A stretch of DNA of 64,000 nt, from positions 124,001 through 188,000 of the forward strand of contig NZ_BKAU01000002.1 of the NCBI RefSeq assembly GCF_007992715.1, given 5' to 3'. Below, piece after piece: positions 18,735 through 27,301 of this stretch. A program made the translations under genes and the position numbers. Position 1 is the stretch's first letter, and every line of letters starts with the position of its first letter. The stretch comes from Chitinophaga cymbidii (lineage in GTDB: Bacteria; Bacteroidota; Bacteroidia; Chitinophagales; Chitinophagaceae). The notes under the pieces were generated by a model, which had not been told where the DNA came from, ran no database searches, and saw only the letters and a program-made list of their open reading frames with translations.

Positions 18735-20015
18735 ATGCATACCGCAAACCTGTTATCAGAAAAGAAAAATACCCCGTCGCAAACATGCCACGGAAATTTT
18801 TTCGGCACGCATACCATTGTGCAGCCAAAGCTGACGGTGAACAGTCCCGGTGACGCGCACGAGCAGGAAGCAGACGCGATGGCGGACAGGGTGATGCGGA
18901 TGCCGGATACACAGGTGCAGCGAAAGTGCGCGGCATGTGAAAAGGAGGATGAGGAAAAACATGCGCACCGTAAACCTTTGTCAGACAGCATTACGTCCGT
19001 TCACCGCAAGAGCGGCGATGGCGGTGGCGCTGTGCATCCTTCCGTGGAGCAGTCGATACAGTCCCGCAAAGGCCGGGGGCAATCGCTTCCCGGCGAAACG
19101 CGAGATTTTATGGAGCAGCGCATCGGCGCGGATTTCAGTAATGTGCGCGTACATACGGATGCTGATGCGGTGCAGTTAAGCCGTGATCTGAATGCCAAGG
19201 CGTTCACGACCGGTAGCGACATTTATTTCAATACCAACGAGTATGCACCGCACTCCGCGTCCGGCAGGCAGTTGCTGGCGCATGAGCTGACGCATGTGGT
19301 GCAGCAGGGCGCTTCAGGCCGTGTTGGGCAGCGCTCCGTCAATGATAATGCATCCGTGCAAGGCGCTTCCGATCATGCCGTGCAACGCTCCTGCAGCGAC
19401 GGCGCCTGTGACAGCTGCGATGGCGGTATCCGCGATTTCTGGATCACCTTTTACTTCAGGAGGCGCGCCACCAGGGCCACCATGCGTTGGATCAGGGACC
19501 AGATCAACGGCGCCCGCACCATCCTGAATAACTGCTGCCTGCGCTTGAAATGCGAATTCAACTGGACGCTCCTGCGCGGCGGCGGCGACTTCACTTTCCT
19601 GGACGATCATGGCGACGGCACCTGGAGCTACCTCGAAGAAGCACAGGCGCTGGGCGAAGGCAATACCTTCGACGGCAGCAGGGGCATTCCCATCCTGGTA
19701 GTGGACAATGTAGCCGATTCCGGCGGCGGCGTAACGGTAGACAACCGCTTTGACGCCACCTACACCGGCCGTACCTACGCCGTGATCGCCGCGAACCAGC
19801 GGGACAATCCCAATACCAACTGTAATGCCCTCGCGCATGAACTGTGGCATATTTCCAGCGGTACCGTGGGCCACGATGTGGCGCACGGAACACTGGCCGC
19901 CTGCCAGGGTAATGGCGTAAGCCCCGAATACTGCGCGGGATTGCGGCAGCGCGTGGCGCCGATGGGAGATTTTCCGTTGCCTGTTCCTTCAGCGGAGGGA
20001 ACGGCAGTAGCTTAA
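18735..20015 (+). CDS. DUF4157 cargo-like protein with a second zinc-protease motif
   Basis: A 426-residue protein. Order of parts: leader with FFGTHTIVQPKL and EQEADAMADRVM (about 20-55); a QRKCAAC pair with an acidic run (62-75); the DUF4157 domain (about 116-192) beginning LPGETRDFME and ending in HELTH (His183, Glu184, His187); a linker; then a second domain (about 230-400) with HELWH (His368, Glu369, His372) and further His at 380 and 384. DUF4157 proteins are strongly associated with eCIS loci and usually carry cargo domains at the C-terminus. The second HExxH domain is therefore the likely effector, a predicted metalloprotease of unknown target. Cys residues are frequent in both halves. 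Confidence 0.82.
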   Translation: MHTANLLSEKKNTPSQTCHGNFFGTHTIVQPKLTVNSPGDAHEQEADAMADRVMRMPDTQVQRKCAACEKEDEEKHAHRKPLSDSITSVHRKSGDGGGAVHPSVEQSIQSRKGRGQSLPGETRDFMEQRIGADFSNVRVHTDADAVQLSRDLNAKAFTTGSDIYFNTNEYAPHSASGRQLLAHELTHVVQQGASGRVGQRSVNDNASVQGASDHAVQRSCSDGACDSCDGGIRDFWITFYFRRRATRATMRWIRDQINGARTILNNCCLRLKCEFNWTLLRGGGDFTFLDDHGDGTWSYLEEAQALGEGNTFDGSRGIPILVVDNVADSGGGVTVDNRFDATYTGRTYAVIAANQRDNPNTNCNALAHELWHISSGTVGHDVAHGTLAACQGNGVSPEYCAGLRQRVAPMGDFPLPVPSAEGTAVA

Positions 20016-20025
20016 ATCATGCATA

Positions 20026-21396
20026 ATGGAAACAACGCGGATAAAAAAAGAATTAACAGGCCATATCAACGGCAACGGGCAGGCAGAGAATTACCTGGTG
20101 ACGGCGCTGGATTATTTCAGGCGCTTCGTGACCGGCCGGCTCGCCATGCATTTGCAGAACGGCCCGCCGGTGGAGTATGATCTCAGTCCCCCGCAGCCTT
20201 ACGATGAAACGCCCTTTGCGCGGTTCGCGCGTCACTCGCTGCCTTCGCGCGAGGAGATGATCGTTGTGCTGGCGGCGCTGGCGCCGCATGTGCTGACCGG
20301 CTTCTACGACAACATCATGCAGCAGTTCCTGCCGCAGGGCGGCGAGCTGCCGGAGTTCGGCGGCATCAAGGGGCAGCACCACCGCGGCACCTTGCCTACC
20401 GGCGAAACCGCGCTGTTCCTGCTGGCCGGCACCGATCCCATGGCAAGGTTGTCGTTGTTGACGCTGTTCTCCGATGCCAGCTTTTTATTCCGGCATCACA
20501 TCCTTTCACTCGAGGCAGTGCGCACCGGCGAGCCCGCGCTGAGCGGCCGCCTGATGCTGGACACCGAATACGCGGAAGTGTTCACCACCGGCAAAGTAGC
20601 GCTGCCGAAACCCGGCATGCATTTCCCCGCGGAGCACATTACCACGCAAATGGAATGGGACGACCTCGTGCTGCCGGAAAGCGTATGGCGGCAGGTGCAT
20701 GAACTGGAAAGCTGGATCAAGCATCATGATACGCTGATGAAGGAATGGGGGATGGGAAAAAAGCTGAAACCCGGCTACCGTGTGCTTTTCTACGGCCCGC
20801 CCGGCACCGGCAAAACGCTCACCGCCACGCTGCTCGGAAAGTATACCGGCCGTGAAGTATTCCGGGTAGACCTTTCGATGATCATCTCCAAATACATCGG
20901 TGAAACCGAAAAGAACCTCGCCGCGCTCTTTGATAAAGCGGAGCACAAGAACTGGATACTTTTCTTTGATGAAGCGGACGCGATATTCGGCAAGCGCACC
21001 GGCGTAAGGGATGCGCATGACAAATACGCCAACCAGGAAGTTTCTTACCTCCTGCAGCGCATAGAAATGCATGCCGGCCTCACGATCCTCGCATCCAATT
21101 TCAGGAATAATATGGACGACGCTTTTATCAGGCGGTTCAGCTCCATCATCTATTTCCCGCCGCCCCGCCCCGCGGAAAGGCTGCTGCTGTTGCAGAAGTC
21201 CTTCCCCCGGAAGCTCCGGCTGCAGGAAGATACGGACCTGGAGGCCATCGCGGCGGCATACGACCTCACGGGGTCGCACATCATGAATATCGTACAATAC
21301 ATCTCCCTGAATGCGCTGGAAAGGAATAACTTTACAGTGTCGCAGGCGGATATTCTCAAAGGCGTCCGGCGGGAGCTGGAAAAGGAAGGAAAATAA
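20026..21396 (+). CDS. eCIS AAA+ ATPase (Afp15-like)
   Basis: A 456-residue protein with an N-terminal domain of about 200 residues specific to the family and one AAA+ module. Walker A is GPPGTGKT (Gly257-Thr264), Walker B is ILFFDEADAIF (Asp315, Glu316), and FIRRF supplies the arginine finger region. Afp15/Pvc15-type ATPases are present in nearly all eCIS loci and are needed for particle assembly or cargo loading rather than for sheath recycling like ClpV. It has one AAA module, not two, which argues against a ClpV of a type VI system. It lies between two cargo-like genes, consistent with a loading role. Confidence 0.92.
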   Translation: METTRIKKELTGHINGNGQAENYLVTALDYFRRFVTGRLAMHLQNGPPVEYDLSPPQPYDETPFARFARHSLPSREEMIVVLAALAPHVLTGFYDNIMQQFLPQGGELPEFGGIKGQHHRGTLPTGETALFLLAGTDPMARLSLLTLFSDASFLFRHHILSLEAVRTGEPALSGRLMLDTEYAEVFTTGKVALPKPGMHFPAEHITTQMEWDDLVLPESVWRQVHELESWIKHHDTLMKEWGMGKKLKPGYRVLFYGPPGTGKTLTATLLGKYTGREVFRVDLSMIISKYIGETEKNLAALFDKAEHKNWILFFDEADAIFGKRTGVRDAHDKYANQEVSYLLQRIEMHAGLTILASNFRNNMDDAFIRRFSSIIYFPPPRPAERLLLLQKSFPRKLRLQEDTDLEAIAAAYDLTGSHIMNIVQYISLNALERNNFTVSQADILKGVRRELEKEGK

Positions 21397-21421
21397 TCTC
21401 ATCATCCTCAATACCGCTACC

Positions 21422-22096
21422 ATGATCACTCCAGGTATCAAAACGAAGATCATCCGAATTGTAAACGTATTTGAAACAGGCACGCCGGAAGGCAAATATG
21501 ACGCCCTCGTTATTTTTCCGGATGGAAGGAACGGCAGCCGGCAGATCACCTACGGCCGCAGCCAGACGACCGAACAGGGCAACCTTCGCAATTTGCTGGA
21601 ACGTTATATTGCGCTCAACGGCATGTTTGCGGAAGACTTCCGGCCCTACATTCCAAAGGTAGGATCGGTGCCGCTGGTAAACGACAAGGCATTCAAAGAG
21701 CTGCTGAAAAAAAGTGCGCGCGAAGATGCGCTCATGCGGCAGGCGCAGGATGAAACATTTGAGATCCTGTACTTCCAGCCCGCGCTGCATTTCTTCAACG
21801 CGGAGCAGTTCGCGCTGCCGCTCAGCCTGCTGGTGATATACGACAGCTACATCCATTCCGGCGCCGTTCCCGCTTTCCTGCGCTCGCGTTTCCCCGAACG
21901 CACGCCGCTGCGCGGCGGCGATGAAAAGGCATGGATCAAGGCCTACACAAAAACAAGGCAGCACTGGCTGGCCACGCATTCAAAGAAGATCCTCCATCCC
22001 ACCGTTTACCGCACCAAAACGTTTCTGAACGAAATGGACAAAGGAAACTGGATGCTGGACCTGCCCGTCACCACACAGGGCGTTACGATCCCCTGA
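21422..22096 (+). CDS. GH46 chitosanase-like enzyme within the eCIS cluster
   Basis: A 224-residue protein. The start is the ATG at 21422; the longer ORF from 21311 overlaps the ATPase gene. It matches the glycoside hydrolase 46 layout: an N-terminal VNVFETG with Glu18, then PDGRNGSRQITYG with Asp34, corresponding by position to the two catalytic acids of GH46 chitosanases; a middle FALPLSLLVIYDSYIHSG; then GGDEKAWIKAYTKTR; and an ending with EMDKGNWMLDLP. GH46 enzymes cut chitosan and share the lysozyme superfamily fold. No signal peptide and no FF..QPK-type leader are visible, so delivery would have to be by the particle itself or after lysis. It could also act on the producer's own wall during release. 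Confidence 0.72.
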   Translation: MITPGIKTKIIRIVNVFETGTPEGKYDALVIFPDGRNGSRQITYGRSQTTEQGNLRNLLERYIALNGMFAEDFRPYIPKVGSVPLVNDKAFKELLKKSAREDALMRQAQDETFEILYFQPALHFFNAEQFALPLSLLVIYDSYIHSGAVPAFLRSRFPERTPLRGGDEKAWIKAYTKTRQHWLATHSKKILHPTVYRTKTFLNEMDKGNWMLDLPVTTQGVTIP

Positions 22097-22109
22097 TCAG
22101 ACCCATGTT

Positions 22110-25100
22110 TTGAACAAGCAGTCACACACAACCCCAAAGCCTGGAAATGTTTCCAGTGGTCCGGATGCCGGTACGCCCCGTTTTTTCCAACCCTTTGTGC
22201 AACCCAAACTGAAAGTAAGCCCGCCGGGCGATGCACTGGAAAGGGAAGCGGACCAGGTGGCAGACAAGGTCACACAGCCGTCGTTCTTCAAACCCGCCGC
22301 GCCGCCCGTACAGCGCGTTTGCGAACATTGCGCGGAAGAAGAAGAAAAGCTGCAGCGCGAGGAAGAAAGCGGGGAGGAGAATACCGTTTTCCTGCAGGCG
22401 AGCGGTGATGGCGATCCCGTGGTGAACGACGCCGCATCGCAGGCCATTGTACGGCGCAAAGGAAGCGGCGCGCCGCTTCCCGGCCCCACGAAAGATTTTA
22501 TGGAAAGCCGCTTTTCCCGCAGCTTCGGGGACGTTCGGCTGCATACGGACGGAGAGGCCGCGCAGTTGTCTGACGGACTGAACGCCCAGGCATTCACACA
22601 TGGCAGCGATATTTATTTCAATGCCGGTAAATTCGATCCCGGCTCTTCTTCCGGCCGGCACCTTCTCGCGCATGAGCTGACGCACGTGGTGCAGCAGAAC
22701 GGCAATAACATCCACCGTGCCCCCAAGGAACCCGACCAGCAAAAACACCTGCAGGTATGGAAGAACGCCATGATACTGGAACACGCCTATACGAAAGTAT
22801 GGGTAGACCATCTTTATCCCGGAACGCTGGTGAAAGGATATGTGCGGATAGAGCTGCTGAATATCCCCGCGGATGTGGCGAGTGAATTTCTGCCGCCCGA
22901 TACGCCCGGCAGCGATCAGCGGGGATTGAAGCTGGATATGCCGGAAGAGGGTAAGGGCGGCGGGCTCCGGCTCGAAGGCCCGGAGTTCAATCCCCCGATA
23001 GAAGGAGAGCCGCCGCAGGAGCAACCGGAATTTTTTGAATTGTATGAAGAAAGGGGAGAACCTACCGGAAAGGAACCGGAGCCGCATACGACCATGCCCT
23101 CAGCGCCCGTAGCCAAAGGGAAAGGCGTAGTGCTCCGTATCACCCGCCGGATCAGCATCCATACCCGCAACCAGGTGAAAGCGAACATCGTGATGACGGC
23201 AGATACCGATCTGCCGAAGTCATTCAAATTTACCGCAGACAGCGGCACCGCCATCGTGGAAGAAGTACTCAACCAGGGCGTTTCCAATTCATCCATCTCC
23301 ATACTTTTCAATCATACATTTCCCGGTGGCGATCCCGACAGCGCCGATCCCATCCATGATCAGCAGGTCACTTCCCTCAACAGCCTCATCGGAAAATATT
23401 CGCAGGACCTCGTGGGGATCGACATCCCGCCAAAACAGCAATATAATGCGGCCATCCACCTGCTGCTGACCTATGTGCCCTACGCCGCCATCGCATTGCA
23501 GGACAATTCAAGAAAGCTGAAGGATAAAGAAACCAAAACGCTGGAAGAAGCAGAAAAGCATATCCGCCGGCAAGGCAAATGGGACGGTATCACCGTGCAG
23601 TCTCCGGACGGGAAATTCCATACCTACCAGATGACGCAGATGGACATGTTCAACATCGTCAACGAGCTGCGTCTTAACGATGCGGCTAACAAAGTGCGGG
23701 TGCGGACGGTGGATGAAACCGTGACGGCCAAGAAGATCGTGCTGGATGGCAAGGAAATGGACATGGACGAAGTGGTGAACAATCTCTATTATCCAGATCC
23801 GATCACCGCGGGCGAAGGCAGGGGAAGAGCCGGTGGCGAAGCGATCATCTACCGGATGAAGAACAGTGGCTTTTATGCGCGTAAGCCCATCTCTCATGAT
23901 GAAGCGATGACGTTGTGGGACAAGATCGATGATGACGTGGAATTCCCGGAAAGGCTGAAAGACTGCACGCAGCTGGAGGACGGCATTTTTGTGGCGCTCT
24001 ATGTAAAAGGAACCGCTGAATATCATCATATCGATGGAAAGTATGTGGAAGGAAAGCTGTGGTTCAACAGGAACATCGATTACTTCGATCGCGATGTGAC
24101 GGTCGTAGACCCTTCCAAGCCGGGTGACACCGGGGCGCCACCGCTCCTGCATTATCTCTACAACTCGCCCAACGGCGATAAGGTGCAGCAATACCTCGAC
24201 GGGCAGCTGGACAAAGGCGTTTTACACGATACTTCCTTCCGCGATGTCATCAAGGATAAAAAATACCTGCAGAACGCGCTGACCTATGTGATGCTGAACA
24301 AGCTGATGACCGCGGGCAACCGGCTGGCGCTGGACGTGGTGACCAAAGCACATGCGGGCCTTAAAATGCTGGAGGACGATGAAGATGCATTCCGCGCGTT
24401 CATCATCCGTTTCCCGGACATGAGCGCGAAAGATCAGGCCGAAGCATTGACGATGCTGGGCGTGGAAGAAGATAAACGCGACTACTACCGCAAAGTGCTG
24501 GCGGATAAGGAAACGGCCTACCAGATCGCTTTCGGGATAAAGGTGAAAACGGTAGGCATGGAACCGCTCCGCTCGGGCCTTAAAACGATCACGAAAGAGT
24601 TGGCGACGGTGAAAGAGCAGATCAGCGCAGGCCAGCTGAACGCATTGATGATCGATGGCGATTTCGGAAAAGTGATCCGTGAAAGGGTGTACCAGGACTT
24701 CGGGTTCACCCGGCTCACAGCGGACAGCTTCCCGCACAGGGACCAGACCACCGGCCTGTTCCCCACGGCGCTGTCAGGCAACGCGATGGACTATTCAGGG
24801 TTGTACGAGCAGATATATGCCAATTATGCTGCGCACAGCGCCAATGCTTCCGTTGTAATAAAAGTGGCGGCTATCACCGCTATGGCATTGGTGACGGCGG
24901 CGATCGTGATCCTTTCCGGCGGCATCGGCGCGGGTGTGGCGGCGGTGTTCTTCACGGAGGGAACGGCCGCATTCATGGTTACTTCCGTGGCGGTATCCGC
25001 GCTTTCCATGACGATCATGGGCGAGGCGTTCAGCCAGGCGCTCGGCGCCGCGGGCATCGGGCAGGGCGGCGCCCTGGGCAAGGAAGGCGGCATAAAGGAA

Positions 25101-26711
25101 CTTGGGAAGGCATTCCTCGAAAACCTTGCGCTGTCGTTCATCTTTTCCGGCATCGGCCGCGTTATGAAGAATGCGGGGGCCGTCTGGAGGATTTCCGTAA
25201 CCGGCGGCGCATTCATCGGGTACAGCCTTGGCCGCCGCATAGTCACCGGCCAGGGATTGCCGGAAGGAGAGGAGATACCGCTGTTCATCTACGAGCAACT
25301 GGTGACGCTGGCCGCCATTGAAGCCGGCGGCGTACTCGCCAGAACGCTCACGGAAGGCATGTACACCGTTGGCCTTTCCGCCAGGGTAGGCATCATCAAC
25401 AAAAAGATCACGGTGCTGAGAGGAGAGATCAGTTCCTCACAAACGAAGCTGGCGGAACTGCTTGCAAAAGGAGATACGGATACGCCCACCAAAGTGAAGT
25501 TCCTCAGCGAACAACGGGTATTGCTGGAAAAATATGCGGGCATCCTCCGTGAAATAAAAGCGGCCAAAGACGTGCAGTACGAAAGGGATGTGGACAGCGA
25601 GCTGCTCAAAGTAGAATCTGCGATAGAGAAGATAAAGATCGTGGAGTTCCAGCAGAAGATCGGCTTTAAGCAGAACGCATTTGCCGGCGACCGGATCAGC
25701 TACAAACCCGGCAATAAAGCCGTGAAGGATATCAAGGAGTACTATGGGGAAGAAAATGTGACAGGTCCGGATGCGGACGGCATGCTGAAAGTGAAGACGC
25801 CGGATGGACGGGAGCTTACCTTCTATCCCGAAACCAAAGAAAAACAGGTCAACCGCTCCATCCTCGAAAGGCCCGCTACAAAACTCGAACCCGATGTTCC
25901 GCATTCGGTGGACGTACAGTGGAACAATATTGATAGCACACGCGGCCTGATCATCCTGAAAGGCAGCACGGATGTAAGTACGGCGAAAGACTTCTGGAAC
26001 GAGACCGGTCCCAATATGTACGACCAGGTATATGCCGGCGAGTACTACATCAAATATGAAACCACGCAGGGCCGCCTGCTGATCGGTGAAATTCAGTCCG
26101 GCCGCATACTCGGGTTCTATCTCGATGAAGGACGGCTTTATCCCACGAAATATACCAAAACGCTCGTGAACGACCCGATGAAAGACATGGGGATAGCGGT
26201 GGAGAAATTGATGCGCTATCATGGCCTGAAAGACCAGAGCGTGCCGCTCACCGGCAACTTCTCCAGCAAGGCCAGCATTGTGGCGCATCCCGACAAAACC
26301 ACCACCATTCTCGGCGCGTATGTCGCACAGGATGGAAAGATCACCTATACGGACATGCCGCAGCTGTTCGATAATTTCGGCAACCTGAAAACAGCGGATT
26401 TCGGTGCAAAAAAAGGCGGATTCAATGTGCTGAACGTTGGCGAAGGGTTCTATGAGCCCGGTACTTTCTTCCAGAAATACAACCGCCCCTGGCTGGAAGA
26501 AGCCATCAAACGCGATGACATATTCTATGTGGCCACCGATCCGAAGAAGGAAATATTTATATTTGAAAGGGACAAGGGAACCGGCGACTGGGTGTACACC
26601 GATCCTCCCGCCAACACCGTGCGCAAGCGCACCGGCTTTGGAAAGGAAGTGCAGATACTGGAACAGAACGGTTATACTTATGATCCCGCCACGAAAACGT
26701 ATAAAAAATAG
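22110..26711 (+). CDS. giant DUF4157 polymorphic-effector-like protein
   Basis: A 1533-residue protein starting at TTG 22110; no in-frame ATG or GTG lies nearby, and the ATG at 22105 is out of frame and closes at once. Parts in order: leader (FFQPFVQPKLKV, EREADQVADKV, about 25-55); QRVCEHC with a Glu-rich run; DUF4157 domain ending in HELTH (His188-His192); a long middle with no family I can name; hydrophobic segments at about 910-985 and 995-1045; a coiled-coil-rich stretch (about 1090-1180); and a C-terminal region ending in a compact block of about 95 residues (FNVLNVGEGFYEPGTFF onward) that looks like the variable tip of a polymorphic toxin. The hydrophobic segments may help translocation in the target cell. 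Activity is unassigned. Confidence 0.8.
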   Translation: MNKQSHTTPKPGNVSSGPDAGTPRFFQPFVQPKLKVSPPGDALEREADQVADKVTQPSFFKPAAPPVQRVCEHCAEEEEKLQREEESGEENTVFLQASGDGDPVVNDAASQAIVRRKGSGAPLPGPTKDFMESRFSRSFGDVRLHTDGEAAQLSDGLNAQAFTHGSDIYFNAGKFDPGSSSGRHLLAHELTHVVQQNGNNIHRAPKEPDQQKHLQVWKNAMILEHAYTKVWVDHLYPGTLVKGYVRIELLNIPADVASEFLPPDTPGSDQRGLKLDMPEEGKGGGLRLEGPEFNPPIEGEPPQEQPEFFELYEERGEPTGKEPEPHTTMPSAPVAKGKGVVLRITRRISIHTRNQVKANIVMTADTDLPKSFKFTADSGTAIVEEVLNQGVSNSSISILFNHTFPGGDPDSADPIHDQQVTSLNSLIGKYSQDLVGIDIPPKQQYNAAIHLLLTYVPYAAIALQDNSRKLKDKETKTLEEAEKHIRRQGKWDGITVQSPDGKFHTYQMTQMDMFNIVNELRLNDAANKVRVRTVDETVTAKKIVLDGKEMDMDEVVNNLYYPDPITAGEGRGRAGGEAIIYRMKNSGFYARKPISHDEAMTLWDKIDDDVEFPERLKDCTQLEDGIFVALYVKGTAEYHHIDGKYVEGKLWFNRNIDYFDRDVTVVDPSKPGDTGAPPLLHYLYNSPNGDKVQQYLDGQLDKGVLHDTSFRDVIKDKKYLQNALTYVMLNKLMTAGNRLALDVVTKAHAGLKMLEDDEDAFRAFIIRFPDMSAKDQAEALTMLGVEEDKRDYYRKVLADKETAYQIAFGIKVKTVGMEPLRSGLKTITKELATVKEQISAGQLNALMIDGDFGKVIRERVYQDFGFTRLTADSFPHRDQTTGLFPTALSGNAMDYSGLYEQIYANYAAHSANASVVIKVAAITAMALVTAAIVILSGGIGAGVAAVFFTEGTAAFMVTSVAVSALSMTIMGEAFSQALGAAGIGQGGALGKEGGIKELGKAFLENLALSFIFSGIGRVMKNAGAVWRISVTGGAFIGYSLGRRIVTGQGLPEGEEIPLFIYEQLVTLAAIEAGGVLARTLTEGMYTVGLSARVGIINKKITVLRGEISSSQTKLAELLAKGDTDTPTKVKFLSEQRVLLEKYAGILREIKAAKDVQYERDVDSELLKVESAIEKIKIVEFQQKIGFKQNAFAGDRISYKPGNKAVKDIKEYYGEENVTGPDADGMLKVKTPDGRELTFYPETKEKQVNRSILERPATKLEPDVPHSVDVQWNNIDSTRGLIILKGSTDVSTAKDFWNETGPNMYDQVYAGEYYIKYETTQGRLLIGEIQSGRILGFYLDEGRLYPTKYTKTLVNDPMKDMGIAVEKLMRYHGLKDQSVPLTGNFSSKASIVAHPDKTTTILGAYVAQDGKITYTDMPQLFDNFGNLKTADFGAKKGGFNVLNVGEGFYEPGTFFQKYNRPWLEEAIKRDDIFYVATDPKKEIFIFERDKGTGDWVYTDPPANTVRKRTGFGKEVQILEQNGYTYDPATKTYKK

Positions 26712-26714
26712 ACT

Positions 26715-27257
26715 ATGCACGCAGGATATGCATCTTTCCCGGACGATGTAAAAGAGATCTGGCAGGATATCATCACGCAATACCATTTTACCGCTTCGCG
26801 GGAAGAGGAGGACGTGGTGGTGCTGCGGAACGAACACACGGAAATTGTGCTCACCGCATTGGAAGATGCCATGAATGCATCCCTGAAAGCGGAAGGGAAA
26901 TATATCAATGTGGTGGAATGGGTCTATATGGCCGATCAGCGCGCGTACCTGGTGTGGAAGGAGCAGACAGATCACGCGGTGCAGGGAAAGGCGCGGGAAG
27001 CATTCTACCAGGCATACCTGCGTCAGCTTAAAACACTGACGGAACAATATTTTACCGGCCTGATGGAATCCGGCGCTGTTCCGCGTTCCGAAGCCTATGA
27101 TCACATGACGCAGAACCGGAAAGCAGCCGAATCAAAATTCGAGCGCGCCTGGAAAGGATTGCAGGGGCTCGACCTGCAACACCCCGTACGCCAGAAATAT
27201 CTGCGCGATGATCCCGGCTGGGTGGACGATATGATCCGCCTGATGGATGAGGACTAG
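26715..27257 (+). CDS. small protein behind the giant effector (possible partner or immunity protein)
   Basis: A 180-residue, soluble, acidic-looking protein with no signal peptide and no motif I recognise. It starts three bases after the effector stop, so the two are almost certainly translated from the same message. The N-terminal half is mixed alpha/beta (EDVVVLRNEHTEIVLTALED) and the C-terminal half is helical, ending RLMDED. A small unknown gene directly after a toxin-like C-terminus is the usual place for an immunity protein; it could equally be a loading chaperone. It is the last gene of the unbroken cluster, followed by a 44-base gap to an exported peptidase gene. Confidence 0.65.
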   Translation: MHAGYASFPDDVKEIWQDIITQYHFTASREEEDVVVLRNEHTEIVLTALEDAMNASLKAEGKYINVVEWVYMADQRAYLVWKEQTDHAVQGKAREAFYQAYLRQLKTLTEQYFTGLMESGAVPRSEAYDHMTQNRKAAESKFERAWKGLQGLDLQHPVRQKYLRDDPGWVDDMIRLMDED

Positions 27258-27301
27258 AAAATAAATTCACTATTTTCGTCCTTTATCCAACGATCTGAAC
27301 T

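Noticed and set aside
2..22096. Type VI secretion system, because of the VgrG- and PAAR-like proteins
   Set aside because: There is no ClpV with two AAA modules, no TssB/TssC pair and no membrane-complex gene; the DUF5908, LysM, Afp12-like, CIS tape-measure and Afp15-like genes indicate an eCIS.
2..27257. Prophage
   Set aside because: No capsid, portal, terminase, integrase, holin or attachment repeat is visible in 27 kb, and the accessory genes are of the eCIS type. The left side is not visible, so this is a strong but not absolute rejection.
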